NCBI GenBank assembly: GCA_020053475.1
Contig: JAGVNC010000043.1
Location: 1 to 54,858 of the forward strand
Direction of reading: 5' to 3'
Source of the DNA: Candidatus Omnitrophota bacterium
GTDB taxonomy: Bacteria > Omnitrophota > Gorgyraeia > Zapsychrales > Zapsychraceae
Length of the DNA: 54,858 nucleotides
The position numbers and the translations under genes are program-made. The notes beneath the pieces are model-generated. The model was given only the letters and a program-made list of their open reading frames with translations. It made no database searches and was not told the DNA's origin. This document shows, piece by piece, positions 1-8,040 of this stretch (within the stretch, counting starts at the first letter, position 1; every line of letters begins with the position of its first letter).

Positions 1-1719
1 ATCACGTTGCAAGCTCGTGTTGATTGGTTGGCATGTGAAGTTCCCTGTATCCCAGGCAGAGCTGATTTATCGTTGGACCTGCCTGTCAGAGAGCAATCGC
101 AACAAAATCCCGGTCAGAAAGAAAATTTTGAACGAGCGCGGGCCCAATGGCCGGTCAACGATCTTAATTTAAAAGTTACGGGGATTGACGAGGGGAATAA
201 CATCCGCCTTGTTGGGCAATTGCCCCAAGCCCTTCGGCCGGCGCGAGTCGAATTTTTTCCCTTTGAACAGGATATCATTGAACATTCCGCTCCTCAGGTA
301 TTTCGTATTTCGCAGGATAAAAAATCTTTCTCCCTGGTTCTTCAAAAGAACGGACGCAGCGCTAAACAATTGAAGCAACTGAAAGGGGTGGCTGTCGCCT
401 ATGGGGCAATGAATCATGTTCTTAAGGCGTGGGATGTAGAGGCGGCATTGACGTTGGGGAAAAGCCCAACTGGCTTTAATTCAGGTTCAGGATCGTTGTG
501 GTTGATGCTTGGCTTCGCTTTTTTAGGTGGAATGATTTTAAATTTAATGCCGTGTGTGTTCCCGATCCTTTCGATTAAGGTCCTGACGTTTATCCGCCAC
601 GCCCACGACCGGCGGGCGTTAATTAAGTCGGTTAGCGGATATACATTAGGGGTGGTTACGACGTTTGCTCTTCTGGCATTTTTTTTAATTGTTCTGCGGG
701 GTGGAGGGAACAACATCGGCTGGGGATTTCAATTCCAATCACCTTATTTTGTTTCAGGGATTAGCGTTTTTCTATTTTTGATCGCCTTAAATTTCTTTGG
801 GCTTTGGGAATGGAGATTATCTTTTAGTGTATCGCGGGCCAATCCTAATGTGTTCCATTGGAGCGAAGCGTTTTTCAGTGGCATTTTAGCAGTTATTGTG
901 GCCACCCCCTGCACGGCACCTTTTATGGGCACAGCGCTAGGATTTGCGTTCACTCAACCGACGGTTGTTAGTTTGTTGATTTTTATATTTTTAGGTCTGG
1001 GATTGGCCTTTCCTTTTGCCGGTTTGTGTTTATTCCCAGGGCTGCTCAACAAACTTCCTAAGCCCGGGCCTTGGATGGAATATTTCAAAAAGTTTTTAGG
1101 CTTTCCTTTATTAGCAACGGTCATTTGGTTATTGTGGGTGTTGGCTGGCCAAAAGGGCGTTTATGCGGTGATTGCTCAATTATTTGGCTGCCTGCTTATC
1201 GCCCTTGGATTGTGGATCCATCGGTTGGGAGGCGCTGGCCGTGTGAAAGCAAAATTTCTAGAGTGGCTCGCTTGGTTGATGATTGTGGCCGGAATCGTGT
1301 TGCCGTTAAATTATCTTCGGACAGCCTCGTCGATTCAGGGCATCATCAGTGAACAAAAAAGTAAAATTCAATGGCTGAATTTCGACCAAGAGCTTCTCAG
1401 CCGATTGCCTCAGGAAGGAAAAATTGTTTTTGTGGATTACACCGCCCGCTGGTGTTTAACATGCCAAGTGAATAAACGGCTTGTTTTAGAACATCCGGAC
1501 GTTGTCAGAAAATTTAAAGAGATGGGGATCGTGGCCATTAAGGCTGACTGGACCAATCATGATGATGAAATTACGCAAAGTTTGGCGGAATTTGGAAAAA
1601 ACAGTGTTCCTTTGTATGTCTTGATTTATCCGTCGCGTGAAGGGGTCAAAACGCAATTATTACCCGAAATATTAACTGTTAAAATTGTATTACAATCATT
1701 AGGGAAGATTAACCGATAA
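1..1719 (+). CDS. dsbD: Thiol:disulfide interchange protein DsbD, 5' end cut by window
   Basis: Membrane protein that carries reducing equivalents from the cytoplasm to periplasmic thiol proteins. The frame is open to base 1, and the first residues (WLACEVPC) already belong to the periplasmic N-terminal domain, so the true start lies upstream; the TTG at 7 is not convincing. Counting from base 1, the rest of the periplasmic domain runs to about residue 160. A polytopic membrane domain with its two conserved cysteines follows (C185 in LMPCVFP, C304 in ATPCTAPF). The C-terminal thioredoxin domain has WCLTC at 484-488. The domain order is that of full DsbD. A redoxin gene follows after 21 bp. 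In a System II organism such a protein could keep apocytochrome cysteines reduced; that role is inferred. Confidence 0.93.
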   Translation: MTLQARVDWLACEVPCIPGRADLSLDLPVREQSQQNPGQKENFERARAQWPVNDLNLKVTGIDEGNNIRLVGQLPQALRPARVEFFPFEQDIIEHSAPQVFRISQDKKSFSLVLQKNGRSAKQLKQLKGVAVAYGAMNHVLKAWDVEAALTLGKSPTGFNSGSGSLWLMLGFAFLGGMILNLMPCVFPILSIKVLTFIRHAHDRRALIKSVSGYTLGVVTTFALLAFFLIVLRGGGNNIGWGFQFQSPYFVSGISVFLFLIALNFFGLWEWRLSFSVSRANPNVFHWSEAFFSGILAVIVATPCTAPFMGTALGFAFTQPTVVSLLIFIFLGLGLAFPFAGLCLFPGLLNKLPKPGPWMEYFKKFLGFPLLATVIWLLWVLAGQKGVYAVIAQLFGCLLIALGLWIHRLGGAGRVKAKFLEWLAWLMIVAGIVLPLNYLRTASSIQGIISEQKSKIQWLNFDQELLSRLPQEGKIVFVDYTARWCLTCQVNKRLVLEHPDVVRKFKEMGIVAIKADWTNHDDEITQSLAEFGKNSVPLYVLIYPSREGVKTQLLPEILTVKIVLQSLGKINR

Positions 1720-1740
1720 ACAACGAAAGGAAGGAAAAGG

Positions 1741-2343
1741 ATGTTGAAGCGATTTTATTTGTCCATTCTCGGGACATTGTTGATAGCAGGATTAGCCTAT
1801 GCTCAAGTCACAACGGGTGAACCGGCCAAAAACTTTACGCTCAACGATACGAATGGAAAAGAGCATAGCCTGTCGGAGCATAAAGGCCAATTTGTGGTTT
1901 TGGAATGGGTCAATCATGATTGTCCCTTTGTCCAGAAACACTACAATTCTGGCAACATGCAAAATTTACAAAAGGAATTTACAGGAAAAGGAGTTGTGTG
2001 GTTTTCGATTAACTCGTCCGCCCCTGGGAAACAAGGCAATTATTCTCCCGAAGAAGCGAACAATCTGACAAAAGAAAAGGGGGCCGCTCCCACCGCTGTT
2101 CTTCTTGATCCTGATGGAAGAGTAGGGAAGTTGTACGGCGCACAGACGACACCGCATATGTTCATTGTCAATCCGGGAGGAATTTTGATCTATCAGGGAG
2201 CCATTGATGATCAAGCAAGCGTGGACGTCAATGATATCCCGAAATCGCAAAATTATGTCAGGAAGGCGTTGGACGAAGCCATGGCTGGCCAACCGGTCAG
2301 TACGGCGGCAACCAAATCTTATGGTTGTTCTGTAAAGTATTAA
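1741..2343 (+). CDS. Secreted thioredoxin-like redoxin (AhpC/TSA type)
   Basis: Predicted periplasmic thioredoxin-fold protein of 200 residues. The N-terminus looks like a signal peptide (about 1-21, ending LAYAQ). The redox region has a single active-site cysteine, C61, in NHDCPFVQKHY, which resembles redoxin/peroxiredoxin-like proteins and not a CxxC thioredoxin. The fold continues with AVLLDPDGRVGKLYGA and the cis-proline segment TTPHMFIV. The C-terminus ends SYGCSVKY, giving a second cysteine that may act as resolving partner. A purine-rich ribosome site (AAGGAAGGAAAAGG) directly precedes the ATG. It lies 21 bp after dsbD, so it is probably cotranscribed and reduced by DsbD. The substrate is unknown. 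Confidence 0.85.
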   Translation: MLKRFYLSILGTLLIAGLAYAQVTTGEPAKNFTLNDTNGKEHSLSEHKGQFVVLEWVNHDCPFVQKHYNSGNMQNLQKEFTGKGVVWFSINSSAPGKQGNYSPEEANNLTKEKGAAPTAVLLDPDGRVGKLYGAQTTPHMFIVNPGGILIYQGAIDDQASVDVNDIPKSQNYVRKALDEAMAGQPVSTAATKSYGCSVKY

Positions 2344-2368
2344 CAGAAGTTTTAACGATATTTGTTTA

Positions 2369-2409
2369 GAAGCCCTTGGGTTTTAGAGCCATAAAATTCC
2401 GGGGGCTTT
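2369..2409 (+). terminator. Possible intrinsic terminator after the dsbD-redoxin pair
   Basis: AGCCCTTGG (2371-2379) can pair with CCGGGGGCT (2399-2407), a 9 bp stem with two G-U pairs and a 19 nt loop. It is followed by a short T-containing tail (TTTCTGTT). The position, 25 bp after the redoxin stop, fits a terminator, but the loop is long and the U tract weak. Confidence 0.4.
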
Positions 2410-2455
2410 CTGTTGGAAAAGAAATTTGACAATGGGTATTTAGAAGATAACTGAG

Positions 2456-2959
2456 ATGAATATGTCAAAATTTTATAAATTTTCATTGTTTATCCTGTTT
2501 TGTTCATTTTTACTAGGGAAAGAGAATGTTTTTGCTCAAGAAACCGTTCCTTCTCCTGGGGAAAAGCTGGAAGCCGGCGAAATGACCGCTGGCAAACATT
2601 TTGCTGAGAAAATCAGGCTACAATGTCCCCAATCGGCGGATATTAGTGACATTCATCTTCAGTTGGAATTCCCCGAAGGCTATGAACTCTTAATAAAAGC
2701 CAAGCCCTATTTAAGGATATTTACTGCGGACGGGCAAATAGACGATAAATTAGACATAACTTCTTTGACACCAAGCTTTAAGATTGCTCAAGAGGTTCCC
2801 TCTGACATGCTTTATGCGGAATTGAATTTATACTACTGCAAGCATGGGGATGAAGGCCTGTGCTTAATTCGTAATATTCTATTCGAAATTCCTCTTCAAA
2901 AGTCCAATCAGCCCCGGCAGCTTAAATTAGCGTATTCCGTGCCTGCGGTAGATATTTAA
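2456..2959 (+). CDS. Small secreted protein resembling the DsbD N-terminal domain
   Basis: 167 residues with a clear signal peptide (hydrophobic 8-20, cleavage near VFAQ). The mature part looks like a beta-sandwich and holds three cysteines: C57, then C128 and C136 in YYCKHGDEGLC. The pattern YYC-x7-C followed by a final beta strand is what I recall from the C-terminal domain of NHL-repeat thioredoxins and from DsbD N-terminal-like domains. That assignment is by recall, not by search. It sits downstream of dsbD and a redoxin, so a role in periplasmic thiol exchange is plausible. ATG 2456 and ATG 2462 are both possible starts and neither has a strong ribosome site. Confidence 0.7.
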   Translation: MNMSKFYKFSLFILFCSFLLGKENVFAQETVPSPGEKLEAGEMTAGKHFAEKIRLQCPQSADISDIHLQLEFPEGYELLIKAKPYLRIFTADGQIDDKLDITSLTPSFKIAQEVPSDMLYAELNLYYCKHGDEGLCLIRNILFEIPLQKSNQPRQLKLAYSVPAVDI

Positions 2960-2988
2960 GTGCAATAATCTAAAATTTTATATAGACC

Positions 2989-3017
2989 TTGACTTAATCT
3001 TTTTGAACATATATTCT
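2989..3017 (+). promoter_or_regulatory. Sigma-70-type promoter for the PilZ gene
   Basis: TTGACT (2989-2994), a 17 bp spacer and TATTCT (3012-3017). The predicted transcript would start near 3024 and carry a hairpin (3044-3077) just before the PilZ start codon. The same TTGACT/TATTCT pair occurs in front of pntA1. Confidence 0.5.
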
Positions 3018-3043
3018 ATATGTCCCCCTAAAAGGGATAAGTT

Positions 3044-3077
3044 TGCCTACCGACCCCGTACCGGGACGGTGCAGGCA
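3044..3077 (+). repeat. Hairpin-forming inverted repeat in the PilZ leader
   Basis: TGCCT-ACCG-(A)-CCC pairs with GGG-(A)-CGGT-(GC)-AGGCA: 12 base pairs with one A/A mismatch and a two-base bulge around a six-base loop. It ends 10 bp before the ATG at 3088 and just ahead of its ribosome site. It could be a translation-control hairpin, or a copy of a dispersed GC-rich palindrome like others in this window. Confidence 0.6.
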
Positions 3078-3087
3078 GGGAGCATTG

Positions 3088-3456
3088 ATGGTTAAACAAG
3101 GGAATATTGAACGCCGTAAATCTATCCGCGCCAAGAGGATTTTGAGCCTTCAAATCCGTCCATTTCGTACGCGGCGCAAGATGCCTTCAAAGTGGATTTT
3201 GACCACAACGGAAGACATGAGCATGGATGGCTTGTCTTTTTATACGGAATATGAATTTACTCTTGGGGATCTTTTGGATCTTGTGGTCGTTATGGCCGGG
3301 GCGTTGACGATCTATCAGGGATATGCCGAAGTGGTACGCGTAGAGCGTAAAAGGACAGGAGTCTATTTTTTTACAGCTGTTAAATTTTCCAGCCGGGTTG
3401 TAAAACCATCCGTCAGCCGCAAATCTATCCGCGTTAAAAGCCGCAAACGAGTTTAG
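3088..3456 (+). CDS. PilZ domain protein
   Basis: A 122-residue cytoplasmic protein made of one PilZ domain, a family that commonly binds cyclic di-GMP. Both binding motifs are present: RxxxR (RKSIR near the N-terminus) and D/NxSxxG (DMSMDG), followed by the usual beta-barrel strands. I chose ATG 3088 because AGGGAG lies just upstream and because an upstream TTG (3043) would translate the hairpin sequence. The C-terminus is basic (KSRKRV). The stop codon overlaps the stop of the convergent pntB by three bases, leaving no room for a terminator. No partner gene shows what it controls. Confidence 0.8.
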   Translation: MVKQGNIERRKSIRAKRILSLQIRPFRTRRKMPSKWILTTTEDMSMDGLSFYTEYEFTLGDLLDLVVVMAGALTIYQGYAEVVRVERKRTGVYFFTAVKFSSRVVKPSVSRKSIRVKSRKRV

Positions 3457-4829
3457 TGCCCGCTTTTAAATTCTGTGACCAAAGCCTGTAACGTCGATTT
3501 GGCATCCCCGAAAATCATTCGCGTATTATCGTAGTAAAATAGCTCGTTTTCGATTCCAGCAAATCCGGTGGCCATCGAACGTTTTAGGACAAATACAGTT
3601 TTGGCTTTATCGGCGTTGATAATTGGCATTCCATAAATAGGGCTGTTTTTATCGTGGCGGGAGGCGGGATTGACCACGTCATTCGCTCCGATGACCATGC
3701 AGACATCAACGGTTTCCATTGTCGGGTTAATGTTGTCCATTTCAAGAAGCTGTTCATAAGGGACATTTGCTTCCGCCAAAAGGATATTCATGTGCCCAGG
3801 CATGCGTCCGGCCACCGGATGAATGGCAAAGCGCGCTTCAGCACCATTTTTTTCTAAGAGTTCGGCCAATTCCTTGACAACATGTTGGGCTTGGGCGACC
3901 GCTAACCCGTAGCCGGGAACAAAAACTACCGAACGCGCTGCTTCCAAAACAAGATAAGCATCTTGAGGGCTAAGAGCTTTGATTTCCCCTTTGACAGCCG
4001 ATGATGATTGCTTTTTCACGGATCCAAACCCGCTAAAGAGAACATTTTTCAGCGAACGGTTCATCGCTTTACACATGATTTGGGTCAAAATAATCCCGCT
4101 GGCCCCTACTAAAGATCCCGCCACAATAAGCATGCTGTTGATAATAACAAAGCCTGTTGCCGCGCCGGCCATTCCTGAATAGCTGTTTAATAGCGAAATA
4201 ACGACAGGCATGTCCGCTCCGCCAATGGGGATCACAACCATCACGCCTAGGACAAGGGACAAAACAATGATAATGAGGAACAATGGGTAGTTGCCGGCTG
4301 GATTCATGCAAAAAATGATTCCTCCGATGACTAGCACAGCTAAGAGAAGGGAGTTGGCAATTTTTTGCCCGGCAAATTGAATCGGCCGGCCGGTTATTTT
4401 TTCTTCAAGTTTGGCCCAGGCCATAACGCTTCCCGTAAAAGTGACTCCGCCGATGAGAACAGCCAGATATGTGCTTACGGTAGTTAAAAGAGAACTTGCC
4501 GGAGTGAAATGGTAGCTCGCCCAGCCGACCAACAAGCTCGCCAACCCTCCTGAGCCGTTGAGGAGCGCGACCATTTGAGGCATCGCGGTCATCGCGACTT
4601 TAAGGGCCATGAAAATCCCGATGACAGACCCAATCACCAATCCGATGATAATCCACTCGAATTCCAATCCTTTTGTTAAGAGCGTCGCCACAATGGCTAA
4701 AAGCATGCCCACGGCGGAAAGGAGGTTGGCGTTACGGGCTGTTTTGGGAGAGCTCATTCTTTTTAACCCAATGATAAAAAGAATAGAAGCGATGATATAA
4801 ATAATGTTGGTGATGATCGTCAAGTTCAC
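3453..4829 (-). CDS. pntB: NAD(P) transhydrogenase subunit beta
   Basis: Membrane subunit of the proton-driven transhydrogenase, which makes NADPH from NADH. 458 residues, normal length: about nine transmembrane segments followed by the cytoplasmic NADP(H)-binding domain III. The domain III signatures are present (VPGYGLAVAQAQH, VIGANDVVNPA, KRSMATGFAGIENELF). It starts with GTG at 4829, overlapping the pntA2 stop by four bases (GTGA), so the two are translationally coupled. Order on this strand is pntA1-pntA2-pntB, the split-alpha arrangement common in bacteria. Confidence 0.96.
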   Translation of the reverse strand: MNLTIITNIIYIIASILFIIGLKRMSSPKTARNANLLSAVGMLLAIVATLLTKGLEFEWIIIGLVIGSVIGIFMALKVAMTAMPQMVALLNGSGGLASLLVGWASYHFTPASSLLTTVSTYLAVLIGGVTFTGSVMAWAKLEEKITGRPIQFAGQKIANSLLLAVLVIGGIIFCMNPAGNYPLFLIIIVLSLVLGVMVVIPIGGADMPVVISLLNSYSGMAGAATGFVIINSMLIVAGSLVGASGIILTQIMCKAMNRSLKNVLFSGFGSVKKQSSSAVKGEIKALSPQDAYLVLEAARSVVFVPGYGLAVAQAQHVVKELAELLEKNGAEARFAIHPVAGRMPGHMNILLAEANVPYEQLLEMDNINPTMETVDVCMVIGANDVVNPASRHDKNSPIYGMPIINADKAKTVFVLKRSMATGFAGIENELFYYDNTRMIFGDAKSTLQALVTEFKSGH

Positions 4830-5143
4830 TTTTTCTGTCCTTGCTCTTTGGATTTAAACATCTCTAGCATCCGGTTGGTGACGACGTATCCACCGACAAC
4901 GTTAATCATCGCCAGGATCACGGCGAGTGTCCCCAACGCCGTACAAAACGTACTTCCCGGGGTAAGGCCGGTCGAAAGAATCGCCCCAACAACAGTGATC
5001 CCGGAAATAGCGTTAGATCCGGACATTAACGGTGTGTGTAAGATCGAAGGGACTTTGGAAATTAATTCCACGCCGAGAAAAATAGCAATGATAAAAAGAA
5101 AAGTAAGGTCGATAAGACCCAGAGCATCCAATTGAGTTTCCAT
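4826..5143 (-). CDS. pntA2: NAD(P) transhydrogenase alpha subunit, membrane part
   Basis: 105 residues corresponding to the C-terminal membrane domain II of PntA: about three transmembrane helices, with the conserved stretch KVPSILHTPLMSGSNAISG. It works with PntA1 and PntB in proton translocation. The ATG at 5143 is preceded by AT-rich sequence with no visible Shine-Dalgarno. A palindromic repeat (5164-5231) lies between it and pntA1, which may have disturbed the original spacing. Confidence 0.93.
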   Translation of the reverse strand: METQLDALGLIDLTFLFIIAIFLGVELISKVPSILHTPLMSGSNAISGITVVGAILSTGLTPGSTFCTALGTLAVILAMINVVGGYVVTNRMLEMFKSKEQGQKK

Positions 5144-5163
5144 AAATTTTTGTATGTTCAGTT

Positions 5164-5231
5164 GGTCGCCAGCCGCCAGCGGCCAGTGACCAGTATTTTT
5201 GTATTTTCCTGGCGACGGGTCACTGGCGACC
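5164..5231. repeat. Imperfect inverted repeat at the pntA1-pntA2 junction
   Basis: GGTCGCCAG (5164-5172) and CCAGTGACC (5183-5191) on the left match CTGGCGACC (5223-5231) and GGTCACTGG (5218-5226) on the right in inverted orientation. CTGGCGAC also occurs twice on the right arm (5209-5216, 5223-5230). The repeat overlaps the last codons and the stop of pntA1, so the VAGRQ tail of PntA1 is encoded by repeat sequence. Confidence 0.7.
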
Positions 5232-6359
5232 GGCCACCTGTTTTAATGCTTCATTTACAATCTTGCCCTGATGCGTAATTAAACATCCCTTGATAATCTC
5301 ATCTTCCAAATTTAGTTTAAAGACTTTAGCATCTTTGTCCCAATATTCTTCCAGAAGATTGTGAAGGTTTGCCGAATACATTTGGCTGGCATGGGAAGCG
5401 ACCCGTCCCGGGAGATTGCCAAGGCCGATCATCCGTACGCCGTTAACCACGACTTCCTCGTTAAGCTTAGAGCCTTCGACATTTCCGCCCGATTCAACAG
5501 CCATGTCGACAATAATGCTTCCCGGTTTCATCTGAGCCACCATGTCTTTGGTTAACACAATGGGGGCTTTGCGTCCAAAAAGTTGCGCGGTGGTAATGAC
5601 GATATCGGATTGCGAACACACCTTCGCCATGCCTTGACGTTGTTTTTCCATCTGTTCAGGCGTTAAGGCTTTGGCGTAGCCATCTTTGGTTTGGCCGGTT
5701 TCGCCTAAATCAATTTCCACAAATTTAGCGCCCAACGATTGGACCTGTTCTTTCACTACAGGACGCGTATCAAACGCTTCAACACGTGCCCCGAGACGTT
5801 TGGCGGTGGCAATCGCTTGAAGGCCGGCCACGCCAGCACCGATAATAAAAACCCGAGCCGGTGTAATCGTTCCCGCCGGCGTCATGAGCATCGGAAAAAT
5901 TTTGTCGAGACGTTCGGCCGCAAGAATAACGGTCACATACCCAGCGAGATTCGCTTGGGAGCTAAGCGCGTCCATTTTCTGTGCCCGGGTGGTGCGAGGG
6001 ATCATTTCCATGCTAATGGCGCTTATTTGCTGCTTCGCCAATTCATCAACGAGAGACTTTTCATTGAAAGGATCAAGAAAACTGATATGGATAGAACCTT
6101 TTTTCAATAGGCCGACTTCTTCGAGGGGAGGTTTACGCAGGCGCAGAACAATATCGGAAGAGGAGAGAATCGATTTGCGGTCACCCGATACCTGGGCTCC
6201 GGCTTTTTTATAATCATCATCCGAAACACCGATGGTCGCCCCTAACCCAACTTCAACGACAATCGAAGCCCCTTTTTTGGCCAGCCGATCAACAGAGGCG
6301 GGAATCAAGGGGACACGTTTTTCTCCGGGGTGAGTTTCTTTAACAACGCCAATCTGCAC
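5220..6359 (-). CDS. pntA1: NAD(P) transhydrogenase alpha subunit, NAD-binding part
   Basis: Soluble NAD(H)-binding domain I of transhydrogenase, related to alanine dehydrogenase. From GTG 6359 it has 379 residues, the usual size. It opens with QIGVVKETHPGEKRVPLIP and carries the nucleotide-binding fold GAGVAGLQAIATAKRLGA. I placed the start at GTG 6359 because GGAGG sits 5 bp upstream and because a strong promoter (6388-6415) lies between this GTG and the next upstream ATG (6443), which excludes the longer form. The final residues come from a repeat element. Confidence 0.94.
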   Translation of the reverse strand: MQIGVVKETHPGEKRVPLIPASVDRLAKKGASIVVEVGLGATIGVSDDDYKKAGAQVSGDRKSILSSSDIVLRLRKPPLEEVGLLKKGSIHISFLDPFNEKSLVDELAKQQISAISMEMIPRTTRAQKMDALSSQANLAGYVTVILAAERLDKIFPMLMTPAGTITPARVFIIGAGVAGLQAIATAKRLGARVEAFDTRPVVKEQVQSLGAKFVEIDLGETGQTKDGYAKALTPEQMEKQRQGMAKVCSQSDIVITTAQLFGRKAPIVLTKDMVAQMKPGSIIVDMAVESGGNVEGSKLNEEVVVNGVRMIGLGNLPGRVASHASQMYSANLHNLLEEYWDKDAKVFKLNLEDEIIKGCLITHQGKIVNEALKQVAGRQ

Positions 6360-6387
6360 GACAACCTCCAATCTTCCTAATTTTTCT

Positions 6388-6415
6388 AGAATAGCAAATC
6401 GAAGAGGCAAGTCAA
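6388..6415 (-). promoter_or_regulatory. Promoter for the pnt operon
   Basis: Reading the minus strand: TTGACT (6415-6410), a 16 bp spacer and TATTCT (6393-6388). Transcription would begin near 6381, about 20 bases before the GTG start of pntA1. Confidence 0.6.
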
Positions 6416-6436
6416 GGAACAATTCACATTTGTATG

Positions 6437-6465
6437 TTGACAAGCCATAGTGGCACGTATATAGT
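6437..6465 (+). promoter_or_regulatory. Promoter for the ferredoxin-NADP reductase gene
   Basis: TTGACA (6437-6442), exactly 17 bp, then TATAGT (6460-6465): 11 of 12 consensus bases at the best spacing. It faces away from the pnt promoter in the same 150 bp intergenic region. Confidence 0.75.
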
Positions 6466-6512
6466 ACCAGACAAGTTTAAGTTTTTATAAGATTTAATCC
6501 TGAATTTTTAAC

Positions 6513-7910
6513 ATGCCCTCTGTTTTAGGTACTCCTGAACGCCCCTTACGCGTTGCCATCATCGGTAGTGGCCCAGCCGGATTTTACGCGGCGGGATCCC
6601 TGCTCAAATCTTCTTTAAAAGTCAAGGTGGATGTCATTGATCGTTTGCCCTGCCCTTACGGACTCGTGCGTTATGGAGTGGCTCCGGATCATCAAAAAAT
6701 CAAAAATGTTATCAAGGTTTACGAAAAAACAGCGGAGCAATCAGGTTTTTCGTATTTGGGCAATGTCAATGTTGGCAAAGACATCGCAGTTCATGAGTTA
6801 AAGCGCTATTACGATGCCATGATTTTTGCCAGTGGCGCGGGGACCGATCGAAAACTAGGGATCCCTGGCGAAGATTTTTTGGGGAGCCATACGGCTACGG
6901 AATTTGTGGCTTGGTACAACGGCCATCCTGAGTATAAAAATAGAGAATTCGATCTTTCTAAAGAAATCGCTGTCATTGTGGGACAAGGGAATGTGGCGGT
7001 GGATGTCTGCCGGATATTGTCAAAGACAGTTGATGAATTAAAAAATACCGATATTGCCAAGCATGCCTTGGAGGTTTTAGCCGAAAGCAAAATTAAGGAA
7101 GTCCATATGATCGGCCGACGGGGGCCGGCTCAAGCAGCTTTTACGCCAGCGGAAATCCGTGAATTCGGTGAATTGGCGGATTGTTATCCTGTGTTTAATA
7201 ATCCGGACGACTTGAATCTTAATGAATCCAGCCAGAAGGAGTTGGAATATCCGCAGTCGGCGCCTAAAAAGAAAAATTATGAGATTTTAAAGAGTTTTTT
7301 AGATATACAACCCAATCATCGCAAACGGAAATTTGTCATTCATTTCTTTCAAAGCCCGATAGAAATTATCGGAAAAAAGAAAGTTGAAAAAGTTATCTTA
7401 GAGCGTAATGCGCTCGTTGGGTTACCCGGGCATCAGAAATCCAGAGGCACAGGCGAAAAAGTTCAATTGCCGTGCGGTATATTTTTTCGCAGCGTTGGGT
7501 ATCGCGGCCTTCCCATCCCGGGAGTTCCATTTTCAGAGCAATCGGGCGTCATCCAAAATCAAGGGGGACGAGTCACCGATAGCGAACACATTGATATGGG
7601 ATTGTATTGCGCGGGGTGGATTAAGCGCGGGCCGTCAGGCATTATTGGAACGAATAAACCGGACAGCGAAGAAACCGTCAAGCATCTTCTCCAAGATGTT
7701 CCGGCGCTAAAGCCATGCGAGATCCCGGACACAGCCAAATTAATTTCTTATTTGAAAGATAAAGAGTTGCGCGTGGTGAGCTTTGAAGATTGGAAGAAGA
7801 TTGATGCTGCTGAAGTTGAGCGTGGGGAAAAACTTGGCAAACCGCGCGAAAAATTTGTCACCATCCAAGGAATGCTTTCTGCCTGCAATCCTACCTACCA
7901 GCGGGGCTAA
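6513..7910 (+). CDS. fprA: Ferredoxin/adrenodoxin-type NADP+ reductase
   Basis: FAD enzyme of 465 residues that exchanges electrons between NADP(H) and ferredoxin; the length and layout fit the FprA/adrenodoxin reductase family. The FAD-binding motif [11 protein letters not shown] is at 18-28, followed by [16 protein letters not shown], typical of this family. The NADP-binding part has [14 protein letters not shown] and [17 protein letters not shown], and the C-terminal FAD contact is [16 protein letters not shown]. It has its own strong promoter. The neighbours suggest it feeds ferredoxin for the convergent siroheme reductase using NADPH from transhydrogenase. No strong ribosome site is visible before ATG 6513. 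Confidence 0.93.
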   Translation: MPSVLGTPERPLRVAIIGSGPAGFYAAGSLLKSSLKVKVDVIDRLPCPYGLVRYGVAPDHQKIKNVIKVYEKTAEQSGFSYLGNVNVGKDIAVHELKRYYDAMIFASGAGTDRKLGIPGEDFLGSHTATEFVAWYNGHPEYKNREFDLSKEIAVIVGQGNVAVDVCRILSKTVDELKNTDIAKHALEVLAESKIKEVHMIGRRGPAQAAFTPAEIREFGELADCYPVFNNPDDLNLNESSQKELEYPQSAPKKKNYEILKSFLDIQPNHRKRKFVIHFFQSPIEIIGKKKVEKVILERNALVGLPGHQKSRGTGEKVQLPCGIFFRSVGYRGLPIPGVPFSEQSGVIQNQGGRVTDSEHIDMGLYCAGWIKRGPSGIIGTNKPDSEETVKHLLQDVPALKPCEIPDTAKLISYLKDKELRVVSFEDWKKIDAAEVERGEKLGKPREKFVTIQGMLSACNPTYQRG

Positions 7911-7917
7911 TCATCCG

Positions 7918-8031
7918 ATGGCAGGCAAAAACCTCACGTTCCACGTAGAAATTACGGAACGTCGGGATGCGACGGCCGAAGAGATCGATCACGGCCATAG
8001 TCATCATCCGAATCATCCCCATTCACATTAA
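7918..8031 (+). CDS. Tiny histidine-rich protein
   Basis: 37 residues from ATG 7918, 7 bp after the reductase stop. The C-terminal third is very rich in histidine ([13 protein letters not shown]), a composition seen in metal-binding tails. There is no clear ribosome site, so expression would depend on coupling to the upstream gene. It ends 9 bp before the end of the convergent siroheme reductase. I do not recognise a family. It could be a real small metal-binding peptide or a chance reading frame. Confidence 0.45.
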   Translation: MAGKNLTFHVEITERRDATAEEIDHGHSHHPNHPHSH

Positions 8032-8040
8032 TCTGTAAAA

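Noticed and set aside
2426-2431. TTGACA before the small secreted protein gene
   Set aside because: No -10 fits at 16-18 bp, and transcription would begin at or after the ATG.
7783-8031. Possible frameshifted extension of the ferredoxin-NADP reductase
   Set aside because: The reductase already has full family length and a normal end; only the last 37 codons of the other frame are worth listing as a separate small gene.
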